This document shows positions 24,325 to 32,238 of a stretch of DNA of 33,345 nt, piece after piece. The first letter of the stretch is position 1; each line of letters starts with the position of its first letter. The stretch is from Candidatus Omnitrophota bacterium (GTDB lineage Bacteria; Omnitrophota; Omnitrophia; Omnitrophales; JACROU01): contig JACROU010000090.1 in NCBI GenBank assembly GCA_016214265.1, positions 1-33,345 on the forward strand. Direction: 5' to 3'. Position numbers and translations under genes: made by a program. A model generated the notes under the pieces. The model had not been told where the DNA came from and searched no databases. It saw only the letters and a program-made list of their open reading frames with translations.

Positions 24325-26142
24325 ATGAAAAAACTCATCACAGGAATATTGGTCATAGCGTTCCTCTCTGGAGGAGTGTGGTTTTCCTTCGCGCTTGTTA
24401 GCCGGTCTGTGGAAAAGGGTGAGATCCGGTTAAAGACAGAGGAACGCTTCGGGAAAATATTCGGTGCCAAAGTTTCGATTGGTAAAATCCGCCTTAAATT
24501 TCTACGCCGATTGGCGTTTTCAGACTTTGAATTTAATAAAGGCTATCTGACGCCGGGTTTGGCGATTACCGGAGTTGAGAAAATCGTTTTTGGGTACGGT
24601 TGGAACAGTCTGATCAATCGGAATTTTAAAATGCCCAAAAATGTTCTGCTGCAAACGCCTAATTTTTCGCTCGAGGCTTTTGATCTGTCACAGATTTTAT
24701 ATCATTGGAATTTCTTTCAATTCGCCGGCAATGTTTCATTCGCGGTGAGAATTGATAACGGAAGTGTATTTTGGGCTCAGAAAGCTACGGGTGAAAAAAA
24801 CGGCCTAGAACATTTGGACGGAATCGTAAATAAGAAGAATGCCAACGAAGTGTACTTGCGTTTCACAGGTGATTTGGCAGGCAGGTTTAAGGGGAGAATT
24901 TCCTGGGAAGGGAAAGTTTTTCCGAAAACCAAAATGGCAGATTTGATTGTTCGACTTAATGATGTCCAATGTGCTTCGTCGGACGTGTCAATTTTTCATG
25001 ATTTGAACGGAATGTTGCACATTAAAGATTCTACCTTGATCATTGACGAGTTGAAATTCAGCGTTTCTTCAATTCCGTTTATTTTGCGCGGTAGAATTGA
25101 AGGTTTTAGCGGTTCCGATCCCAAATTTCATCTGGAGGTCAAAGAGTTATCAAAGTTCCCGGGCGGAGAAATGAGTTTGGCTCTCGATGGAGATTTGAAG
25201 GAGGGAAAAGTGTGGGGGGCATTTTTGGGATTTGATGCCACTTTTCCTTTTCGGGGGGATTTTTCGAAGAATGCATCAGGATTAAATCTCACGAATTTAA
25301 AAATCGGCAACACCATGGAAGCGGATTGTGAGTTTCAGTTTGCCGATTGGATGACCCATCTCAAACTGATTCGGGGCAAGGAGCGGTATAACGTACGATT
25401 CGCTCTAAAAAATTTTCGCGTGGGAATGGATATTACTGCGGATCATCTCCAGCTTTATGATTTTGATGTCGTGACTTCTTGCCATATTGATTTGAAACCA
25501 AAGTCAGACCCGTGGAATTTTGGTAATTATCAATTCGAAGCTTCTTTGAGCACCGATTATTTCGTTTTTGATTACGCCCCGCTTGCGGATTTTAAAGGGA
25601 CATTTGTTGTGTCCAGCGAAGGTATCCGTCATGTGGATCTGAGCTGGGGGAAAGGGTATAACGCCGTCGGCGAAATTATTTTTGGAAAACCGCCGTTGGT
25701 TGCCCTTGACATAAAAGCATCAAAAATTGTACTTAGTGAAGTAACGAAATTTGGGTTCCATACATTGCCGGAAAATCTAACGGGAATGATGGACGCTAAA
25801 ATTAGTATTCGCGGACAAGCCCAGCAGCCCGAGGTTTCAGGCTATATCAGTGTCGATTCCGGGTCTGTGAAAAATCTTACTTATGATAATTTATTGTTAA
25901 ATTTTTACGGAAACCGCCATTATCTAAAATTGAAAGATTCTAAAATCACCCGCCGTTCTCGCGCATATTTTGTAAAAGGGGATATAGATTTTTCGAGTAA
26001 AAATATTTTCTCGGGAGTTGAGGTGATTTCAGAAAATCATTTGCCTGTCTGGAGCGGGAGAAATATGGGGATGGAAGCGCCGGGTTCACCATCCCAACCA
26101 GTGCACGATAAGCAAATTGCTCAAATTGAGAGGAGCTTTTAA
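24325..26142 (+). CDS. AsmA/TamB-like membrane-anchored protein
   Basis: The 605-residue protein has one N-terminal membrane helix (about 4-25) followed by a long beta-rich periplasmic body, the layout of AsmA-like proteins that may form lipid-conducting grooves across the envelope. The start of the body (RLKTEERFGKIFGAKVSIGKIRLKFL) matches the AsmA N-terminal pattern, and MMDAKISIRGQAQQPEVSGY (about 486-505) is a TamB/AsmA C-terminal-type block. It is shorter than TamB (about 1,200). The last 40 residues are polar and low in pattern. The stop overlaps the mlaE start by one base, which ties it to the Mla cassette. It may be the bridge carrying lipids between MlaFE and the outer membrane; this is inference. 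No clear ribosome-binding site precedes it. Confidence 0.75.
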   Translation: MKKLITGILVIAFLSGGVWFSFALVSRSVEKGEIRLKTEERFGKIFGAKVSIGKIRLKFLRRLAFSDFEFNKGYLTPGLAITGVEKIVFGYGWNSLINRNFKMPKNVLLQTPNFSLEAFDLSQILYHWNFFQFAGNVSFAVRIDNGSVFWAQKATGEKNGLEHLDGIVNKKNANEVYLRFTGDLAGRFKGRISWEGKVFPKTKMADLIVRLNDVQCASSDVSIFHDLNGMLHIKDSTLIIDELKFSVSSIPFILRGRIEGFSGSDPKFHLEVKELSKFPGGEMSLALDGDLKEGKVWGAFLGFDATFPFRGDFSKNASGLNLTNLKIGNTMEADCEFQFADWMTHLKLIRGKERYNVRFALKNFRVGMDITADHLQLYDFDVVTSCHIDLKPKSDPWNFGNYQFEASLSTDYFVFDYAPLADFKGTFVVSSEGIRHVDLSWGKGYNAVGEIIFGKPPLVALDIKASKIVLSEVTKFGFHTLPENLTGMMDAKISIRGQAQQPEVSGYISVDSGSVKNLTYDNLLLNFYGNRHYLKLKDSKITRRSRAYFVKGDIDFSSKNIFSGVEVISENHLPVWSGRNMGMEAPGSPSQPVHDKQIAQIERSF

Positions 26143-26957
26143 TGCTTCAATTTTCACTACGCAAAAAGCTCTACTTTTTTATTTACTGGCTGCAGGAGAT
26201 CGGTGAGAAGCTTTTTGTTATTCTGCAAGAAACTGGGGGAACTTTTATTCTTCTGGTTGATACCATAAAATCATTTCTTTCGACTCCGCTGCGTTGGAAA
26301 GAGACATTGAATCAAATGCAGAAATGCGGCGTAAAATCGTTTCCGCTCGTATTTTTGACCGCCATTTTTACAGGCATGGTGCTGGCACTGCAATCCGCTT
26401 ATCAGCTCAAAAAATTTAGCGCGCTACAGTTTACGGCCGATCTTGTATCGCTTTCGATTACCCGTGAATTAGGTCCGGTGCTGACGGCGATGGTTGTTGC
26501 CGGCCGTGTGGGCGCGGGAATGACGGCAGAGCTCGGAACCATGAAGGTTACCGAACAAATCGACGCGCTTAAGTCGCTGGCCACCGATCCCGTGCGTTAT
26601 CTGGTAGTGCCCCGCGTTGTCGCTTGCTTTTTTATGCTTTTTATCCTGACTGTTTACGCGGATTTTATCGGTATTGCAGGCGGTTACATTGTGAGTATAT
26701 TCAAGTTGGGCATTTCTTCTGATCAATATATCAACCGTCTTTTTATCGCCCTGTTTCCGAAAGACGTTTTTACCGGACTGATTAAGGCGTTTGCGTTCGG
26801 ACTGGTTGTTTCCATTGTGGGATGCTTTTACGGATTCCGGGCTAAAGGTGGGGCCGAAGGCGTGGGCCTTGCGACAACGATGTCCGTTGTTGTGTCGCTA
26901 ATCACTATTATTGTTTTGGATACATTTTTCACAGCGATTTTTTATTTTATCGGGTAA
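26142..26957 (+). CDS. mlaE: Phospholipid ABC transporter permease MlaE
   Basis: The 271-residue inner-membrane permease has the MlaE/TTG2 family signature ITRELGPVLTAMVVAGRVGAG followed by AELGTMKVTEQIDAL, and about five hydrophobic segments. A longer amphipathic N-terminus of about 60 residues precedes the first helix. It should form the MlaFE core with the next gene. AGGAG at 26131-26135 lies inside the upstream gene, and start and stop overlap as TAATG. Confidence 0.95.
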   Translation: MLQFSLRKKLYFFIYWLQEIGEKLFVILQETGGTFILLVDTIKSFLSTPLRWKETLNQMQKCGVKSFPLVFLTAIFTGMVLALQSAYQLKKFSALQFTADLVSLSITRELGPVLTAMVVAGRVGAGMTAELGTMKVTEQIDALKSLATDPVRYLVVPRVVACFFMLFILTVYADFIGIAGGYIVSIFKLGISSDQYINRLFIALFPKDVFTGLIKAFAFGLVVSIVGCFYGFRAKGGAEGVGLATTMSVVVSLITIIVLDTFFTAIFYFIG

Positions 26958-26961
26958 TTAT

Positions 26962-27786
26962 ATGGCCACTCATGAACTGGTGCGTAAAGAAACTCCGTTC
27001 GCGATCGAAGGGGTGAAGCTCACCAAGAGTTTCGGCGATCTTGTGGTGTTGGATGAGATGAATATCCAAATTCGCCGTGGTGAAACGATGGTCATCATCG
27101 GGCGCTCGGGTGTCGGCAAGAGTGTTTTTCTTAAATTGATAGAAGGTATTTTAAGGCCCGATTCAGGAGACGTGATCGTGGATGGTGTCACTATTAATAA
27201 TCTTGATGAAGAGGTGCTCAATCTGGTTCGAAAAAAGGTGGGGATGCTTTTTCAGGGATCGGCATTGTTTGATTCTTTGACGGTCGGGGAAAATGTGGGT
27301 TTTGCCTTGTTTGAGGAAAAACAATTGCCGCGCCCTCAAATATTGGAGAAGGTTCGAGATAAATTGAAGCTTGTGGGGCTTTCTGGAATCGAGAGTTTAG
27401 ATCCTGCTGAATTGTCGGGAGGTATGAGAAAACGTGTCGGCCTAGCGCGCGCGATTTGCAATGATCCGGAAATTATTTTATATGATGAGCCCACAACGGG
27501 GCTGGATCCAATTACGGCCGATTCCATTAATGATCTGATTGTTAGAATGAAGCAAAAACTCAATGTGACGGCGGTGGTTGTGACGCATGACATGACCAGC
27601 GCCTACAAAGTCGGGGATCGTATTGCCATGCTTTATGACGGGAAAATTGTCGGTATCGGAACTCCGGATGAAATCAAGAATTCGAAAGATCCGGTGATTC
27701 ACCAATTTATTACAGGAAGTGCTGTGGGACCCATTACGGATAAGAGCCGTTATCTTATTAATTCCGAAAATCATAACTCGCACTAA
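26962..27786 (+). CDS. mlaF: Phospholipid ABC transporter ATPase MlaF
   Basis: The 274-residue ATPase pairs with MlaE. Walker A is GRSGVGKS (47-54), the signature LSGGMRKRVGLARAI and Walker B IILYDEPTTGLDP. The start at 26962 (4 nt after the mlaE stop) is preferred over the upstream ATG at 26911, which lies inside mlaE. A C-terminal extension after the ATPase fold (about residues 245-274, DPVIHQFITGSAVGPI) matches the MlaF tail, which in E. coli helps dimerisation through MlaB; no mlaB gene is seen here. Confidence 0.95.
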   Translation: MATHELVRKETPFAIEGVKLTKSFGDLVVLDEMNIQIRRGETMVIIGRSGVGKSVFLKLIEGILRPDSGDVIVDGVTINNLDEEVLNLVRKKVGMLFQGSALFDSLTVGENVGFALFEEKQLPRPQILEKVRDKLKLVGLSGIESLDPAELSGGMRKRVGLARAICNDPEIILYDEPTTGLDPITADSINDLIVRMKQKLNVTAVVVTHDMTSAYKVGDRIAMLYDGKIVGIGTPDEIKNSKDPVIHQFITGSAVGPITDKSRYLINSENHNSH

Positions 27787-27800
27787 TTTGAGGAGCTTGT

Positions 27801-28607
27801 ATGGAAAGTAAAAAACTGGAACTGGTTGTCGGAACATTTGTTTTCTTCGGATTCATTATCCTTTTTGTTCTGATATTTTTCGTGAGCGGTGTTTTCTTTT
27901 TTAAACAGGGATATCACATCAATGTGGTTTTCAATAGCGTGATTGGCATTGCCTCCGGCGCTCCTGTTAAGATTGCGGGTGTCCAGGTGGGGCAGGTCGA
28001 TCAATTGTCAGTCCGTTACAATAAAGAGACGGGAAAACCGGAAGTAGTTCTGAAATGTTTCCTGGACTCCGGCGTTCAGGTTCATGAGCATTCACCCATT
28101 TATTTGAGGGGAACTTTTGCGCTCAGTGAACCTCATGTGAATATCGAGTCTACCGGAAATAATGAAGGACCGTTGTTAAAGGAAGGGGACACGATTCTCG
28201 GAACGGATCCTGTTCGTCCAGAAGAACTGTTGGAGCGCGGCAAAGAAATTTCTTATAAATTGGAAGATTTAATTGTGAATGCGAACAAAATTATTACCGA
28301 TCCAACGTTGAAGGAACAGGTGAAATCGGCAATTAAAGATTTCTCTGAATTGATGGCCTCACTGAATGATATTTTCTCAACCTCAAAAATGGACATCAAG
28401 GGAATGACAAAAAATATGAATGAGTCATTCGCCAAAATGAATGTGGTGCTGCAGGATGTCAGCGAAGGTAAGGGAACGATCGGGAAATTTGTAAAAGATG
28501 ATACGTTGTATACAGAATCCGTCGAGTTTGTTCGCGATTTAAGGGCCCACCCGTGGAGACTTCTTGCCCGGGATGATAAAAAGGGGAAATTTTTGGGCGT
28601 ATTCTAA
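27801..28607 (+). CDS. mlaD: MCE-domain lipid-binding protein MlaD
   Basis: The 268-residue protein has one N-terminal membrane helix (about 13-36) and a single MCE domain (about 38-115: YHINVVFNSVIGIASGAPVKIAGVQVGQV). A helical C-terminal part follows with repeated NANKII/ELMASLNDIF/MTKNMNESFAKM segments and the common MCE ending GKGTIGKFVKDDTLY. It should form the periplasmic hexameric ring on MlaFE that passes phospholipids. AGGAG at 27791-27795 precedes the ATG. The direction of lipid movement cannot be read from sequence. Confidence 0.92.
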   Translation: MESKKLELVVGTFVFFGFIILFVLIFFVSGVFFFKQGYHINVVFNSVIGIASGAPVKIAGVQVGQVDQLSVRYNKETGKPEVVLKCFLDSGVQVHEHSPIYLRGTFALSEPHVNIESTGNNEGPLLKEGDTILGTDPVRPEELLERGKEISYKLEDLIVNANKIITDPTLKEQVKSAIKDFSELMASLNDIFSTSKMDIKGMTKNMNESFAKMNVVLQDVSEGKGTIGKFVKDDTLYTESVEFVRDLRAHPWRLLARDDKKGKFLGVF

Positions 28608-28634
28608 TGTCGAACCAGCAGAGGGGGCTCTAAT

Positions 28635-29636
28635 TTGATTATTTTCTTACGTCTTCTATTTCTTGTGATTTGTGCCGGGGCTGGGTATCTGGTCGGATAT
28701 TCTGCTTTTGGGATTAAAAACGAATCACTGTTGGGCATGACGATTGGCATTTTGATCGGCGCTTTGGTGATTTTGCTCGATATGTTTTTTAAGAAGGCCA
28801 CTGTCAAAAACATGTTGTCAATTTTGCTTGGAATTATTCTCGGCCTTTTGTTGAACAAGCTCTTTATTGATGTCATCAGCCTGTCTAATTTAGATGACGA
28901 TGTTGTCGCTAAATTAAATTTTATTTCAGCTCTGGTTTTTTCTTATCTCGGAGCTGTTCTGATTCTTCGTGGTCAGGAAGAGTTTCAGCTTATGATTCCA
29001 TTTGTCAGGCTCGACACGAAAGCCTCTGGCAATGGAATTGTCCTTCTCGATACTAGCGTTATTATTGACGGACGCATCGCGGATATGTGTGAGACGGATT
29101 TTATTGGTGGACAGGTTATTGTGCCAGGGTTTGTGTTGAAAGAGCTTCAGGCCATCGCTGATTCTTCAGATGGGTTAAAAAGAAACCGCGGGCGGCGCGG
29201 GCTTGATGTGCTCAATAAAATCAAGAATTCCCAGCACGTCAGCGTGAAAGTGCATGAGCTGGATTTTCCTGAAATTCACGCTGTAGACGCGAAGCTCGTC
29301 AAAATGGCGCAAGAGTTAAACGCGCGGATTTTTACCAACGATTTTAATTTGAATAAAGTCGCTGAGCTTCAAGGAATCAAGGTGCTGAACATCAATGCGT
29401 TGGCCAACGCGCTGAAGCCTGTTGTGATGCCGGGTGAAATGATGACGGTTAAAATTCTGAAAGAGGGAAAAGAAGATAATCAGGGAGTGGCGTATCTGGA
29501 TGATGGAACGATGGTTGTGGTCGACAACGGCCGTAAGGCCATCGGCCACACTGTTAATGTCAGCATTACAAGTGTGCTTCAGACTCAGGCGGGACGCATG
29601 ATTTTTGCCAAGGCAGCTGATGAAGAAATCCGATGA
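28635..29636 (+). CDS. Membrane PIN-TRAM domain protein (YacL-like)
   Basis: The 333-residue protein combines about four membrane helices (1-115), a PIN nuclease-like domain starting at [14 protein letters not shown] (acidic D139 and D145), and a C-terminal TRAM domain (about 265-330: [20 protein letters not shown]). This is the layout of Bacillus YacL, whose exact role is unclear; PIN domains usually cut RNA and TRAM binds RNA. TTG at 28635 is the start: GAGGGGG lies about 9 nt before it and the frame begins with a suitable membrane segment. It overlaps ispDF by 4 nt (ATGA). Its place just before ispDF matches the Bacillus gene order. Confidence 0.85.
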   Translation: MIIFLRLLFLVICAGAGYLVGYSAFGIKNESLLGMTIGILIGALVILLDMFFKKATVKNMLSILLGIILGLLLNKLFIDVISLSNLDDDVVAKLNFISALVFSYLGAVLILRGQEEFQLMIPFVRLDTKASGNGIVLLDTSVIIDGRIADMCETDFIGGQVIVPGFVLKELQAIADSSDGLKRNRGRRGLDVLNKIKNSQHVSVKVHELDFPEIHAVDAKLVKMAQELNARIFTNDFNLNKVAELQGIKVLNINALANALKPVVMPGEMMTVKILKEGKEDNQGVAYLDDGTMVVVDNGRKAIGHTVNVSITSVLQTQAGRMIFAKAADEEIR

Positions 29637-30808
29637 AAGTAAGTGCGATTCTTACCGCGGCGGGTTCCGGCTCACGGCTTAAGCAGACAGTCTCAAATCC
29701 TCTTAAGCTTCCAAAAGCGTTTTGGCCTCTCGGAGCCAAAACTGTTTTAAATTGCTCACTCAAGTCGTTGATTGAATCCCGGTTAGTTTCAGAAATTGTG
29801 ATCGTGGTTCCGGATGAATTTGTGAAGCGGGTGGAAAGAGAAGTTCTGGCAGAAAAAAAGAAAATCAGAGTGGTTCGCGGAGCTTCCAGCCGAGTGCTTT
29901 CGGTATTTGAGGGGCTCAAACGGGTTTCCCGCGACTGTGATTTTGTTCTCGTTCACGACGCTGCTCGGCCGCTCATCACGACAGAGGGTGTCGATCAGGT
30001 GATTCGCGCGGCATTGAAATCAGGCGCCGCGATTGCCGCCAAACCGGTGGCCTCGACTATCAAAGAATCAAAGGGTTCGAGAATTGTAACAACGGTTCCT
30101 CGCGAAACCTTGTGGGAGGCCGAAACGCCTCAGGTGGTGAAGCATGCTTGGCTGATTGAGGGCTATAAGAATTTTTTCAAAAATCCGTTTTCAGCGACGG
30201 ACGAAGCCGGTTTGCTGGAATTCATTGGCCGGCCGGTGAATTTGGTCGCGCTTACGAAGAATAATTTAAAAGTTACTACCGGACAAGATTTGGAGATAGC
30301 TCAAAAAATGCTCAATGGTCCCGTCGATTTTAGAATTGGTCACGGCTCGGACATTCACCGATTAGTGGCAGGGCGCCAGTTTATTCTTGGTGGCGAAAAA
30401 CTTAAGTCGCTAGTGGGACCTTTGGGGCACTCAGATGGCGATGCTTTACTTCACGCACTCTCAGATGCGATTCTTGGCGCGGCTGGGCTTGGCGACATTG
30501 GAGACTATTTTTCCGATACCAATCAACGCTACAAAAACATTTCAAGTTCAAAAATTCTTGAGGCTGTGATGAAACTGGCGCATGAGAAAAACTGGAGGCT
30601 GGAGAATGCCGATTGCATTATTCATCTTGAAAAACCTAAATTGGGTACCTCCAAATCAAAAATCAGAAACCGCATCGCCAAAATCCTTTCAATTTCTCCG
30701 GACGCTGTAAATATCAAGGCAAAAACACGCGAAGGGCTGGGCGAAATTGGTTCCGGTTCGGCCATTGCGTGCGAAGCTACGGTTCTTCTGAAAAAGGTGT
30801 CACGATGA
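29633..30808 (+). CDS. ispDF: Bifunctional IspD-IspF isoprenoid enzyme
   Basis: The 391-residue fusion catalyses two steps of the MEP pathway. Residues 1 to about 228 are IspD (MEP cytidylyltransferase; nucleotide-binding [13 protein letters not shown], and HDAARPLI). Residues about 235-391 are IspF (MEcPP synthase; metal-site [15 protein letters not shown], and [19 protein letters not shown]). The linker is only a few residues ([13 protein letters not shown]). The fusion skips IspE. It is coupled by 4-nt ATGA overlaps on both sides, to the PIN-TRAM gene and to gltX. In IspD, GSRLKQ is followed by a longer polar stretch than usual (about residues 16-27). Confidence 0.94.
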   Translation: MKVSAILTAAGSGSRLKQTVSNPLKLPKAFWPLGAKTVLNCSLKSLIESRLVSEIVIVVPDEFVKRVEREVLAEKKKIRVVRGASSRVLSVFEGLKRVSRDCDFVLVHDAARPLITTEGVDQVIRAALKSGAAIAAKPVASTIKESKGSRIVTTVPRETLWEAETPQVVKHAWLIEGYKNFFKNPFSATDEAGLLEFIGRPVNLVALTKNNLKVTTGQDLEIAQKMLNGPVDFRIGHGSDIHRLVAGRQFILGGEKLKSLVGPLGHSDGDALLHALSDAILGAAGLGDIGDYFSDTNQRYKNISSSKILEAVMKLAHEKNWRLENADCIIHLEKPKLGTSKSKIRNRIAKILSISPDAVNIKAKTREGLGEIGSGSAIACEATVLLKKVSR

Positions 30809-32238
30809 GCGTTCGCGTTCGATTTGCCCCATCTCCAACCGGTTATCTGCACATCGGAAATGTTCGCACCGCGCTGTTTAATTTCTTGTTCGCCTCGCGG
30901 AATAACGGCGAGCTGATTCTCAGAATCGAAGACACCGATCAAGAGCGCTCGAAGCCCGAATACACCCAGCAAATTATGAAAGATTTGGCGTGGCTTGGGA
31001 TCAGGTGGAACGAAGGTCCCGACGTTGGCGGGAAGTTCGGACCCTACGAGCAGTCCAAGCGTCTCAATCATTATCGCGATGCGGTGAATAAATTGATGGA
31101 AGCGGACCGGGCTTATTATTGCTTTTGTTCGACGGAAGATTTGGACGCTATAAAAAAAGAGAATCAGGCCAAGGGGCTTCCGCCGAAATACAACAATCGC
31201 TGCCGCGGATTGGAAGATTCAGAAGTCGAGGCCAAAATCGCTTCCGGACAAAAACCTTCCGTTCGTTTCATGGTTGAAGAAGGAATGTTGGAATTTGAGG
31301 ATATTATCCGCGGACATGTGAAATTCGACATGGGATTGTTTGGCGACTTCGTGATTCTGCGTCCTGACGGCATGCCCACATTTCATCTGGCGGTTTGCGT
31401 CGATGACGGACTGATGAAAGTGACGCACGTGATTCGCGGTGAAGATCATTTGCCGAATACACCGCGGCACATTCAGCTTTTCCGCGCGATGGGTTTTGAG
31501 CCGCCGAAATTCGCGCATCTGTCACTCATCATGGGAAAAGGCGGTGAGCCGCTGTCGAAGCGTCTGGGCGCGATGTCCGTTCAGGAGTACACGCAGACCG
31601 GATATTTGCCGGATGTGATCGATAATTATATTGCTCTCCTCGGTTGGGCACCGGGAGACAACCGGGAAATTTTCAAGTTGAAAGAACTTGAGCAGACATT
31701 CTCGCTCGACCGGGTGGGAAAATCTGCTTCTATTTTTGATCTCGAAAAACTGAATTGGCTTTCGGGCGAACATTTGCGCCAGCTTTCAGATGACGAATTT
31801 GTCAGAAAGTCTGTGGAATACCTTGAGTTGCAAAATGCGATGCCAAAGTTTGCGGACAAATCGAAATTGTTCGGGCTGATTCTTAATTTCAAAGATAATA
31901 TTGCGCATTTTGACGAGCTGATTGACCGGCTAGCGATTTTCGATCCAGAAGCCCCAATGCAGGACGTGGAAATTTTAAAACAGCCGCAGGCCGCTGAGAT
32001 TCTGATAGTGTTGAAAGAATATTTTGAAGCCCTCGGGGCCTCCGAAGTGCCCAATTACGAGGTGCTGAATCAGAAGTTGAAAGCATCGGTGACGGTGAAG
32101 GGGAAAGAACTTTTCATGCCGCTTCGTGTTGCGCTGACGTTTCGTGCGCATGGCCCAGAGCTAAAACGCATTCTTCCGCACATGACCAAAGAACTTTGCC
32201 TCAAGAGAATTTATGCTGCAACTTCACAACACGTTTAG
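30805..32238 (+). CDS. gltX: Glutamyl-tRNA synthetase
   Basis: The 477-residue class I synthetase shows HIGN (16-19) as the HIGH motif and LSKRLG (250-255) as the KMSKS motif. A zinc-binding insert reads CFC...Y-x3-C (YYCFCSTEDLD, then YNNRCR), the same spacing as in E. coli GluRS. ATG 30805 is chosen over an in-frame upstream ATG (30769) because it begins at the family N-terminus and forms the ATGA overlap with ispDF. The C-terminal anticodon-binding region is complete. Whether it also charges tRNA-Gln cannot be decided here; no gatCAB gene is in view. It overlaps cysS by 26 nt. Confidence 0.96.
   Translation: MSVRVRFAPSPTGYLHIGNVRTALFNFLFASRNNGELILRIEDTDQERSKPEYTQQIMKDLAWLGIRWNEGPDVGGKFGPYEQSKRLNHYRDAVNKLMEADRAYYCFCSTEDLDAIKKENQAKGLPPKYNNRCRGLEDSEVEAKIASGQKPSVRFMVEEGMLEFEDIIRGHVKFDMGLFGDFVILRPDGMPTFHLAVCVDDGLMKVTHVIRGEDHLPNTPRHIQLFRAMGFEPPKFAHLSLIMGKGGEPLSKRLGAMSVQEYTQTGYLPDVIDNYIALLGWAPGDNREIFKLKELEQTFSLDRVGKSASIFDLEKLNWLSGEHLRQLSDDEFVRKSVEYLELQNAMPKFADKSKLFGLILNFKDNIAHFDELIDRLAIFDPEAPMQDVEILKQPQAAEILIVLKEYFEALGASEVPNYEVLNQKLKASVTVKGKELFMPLRVALTFRAHGPELKRILPHMTKELCLKRIYAATSQHV

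Noticed and set aside
26911..26961. Upstream start for mlaF giving 17 more residues
   Set aside because: It lies inside mlaE in another frame, and the family N-terminus fits the ATG at 26962.
30769..30804. Upstream start for gltX
   Set aside because: It lies inside ispDF; the GluRS N-terminus begins at the ATG at 30805 with an ATGA overlap.
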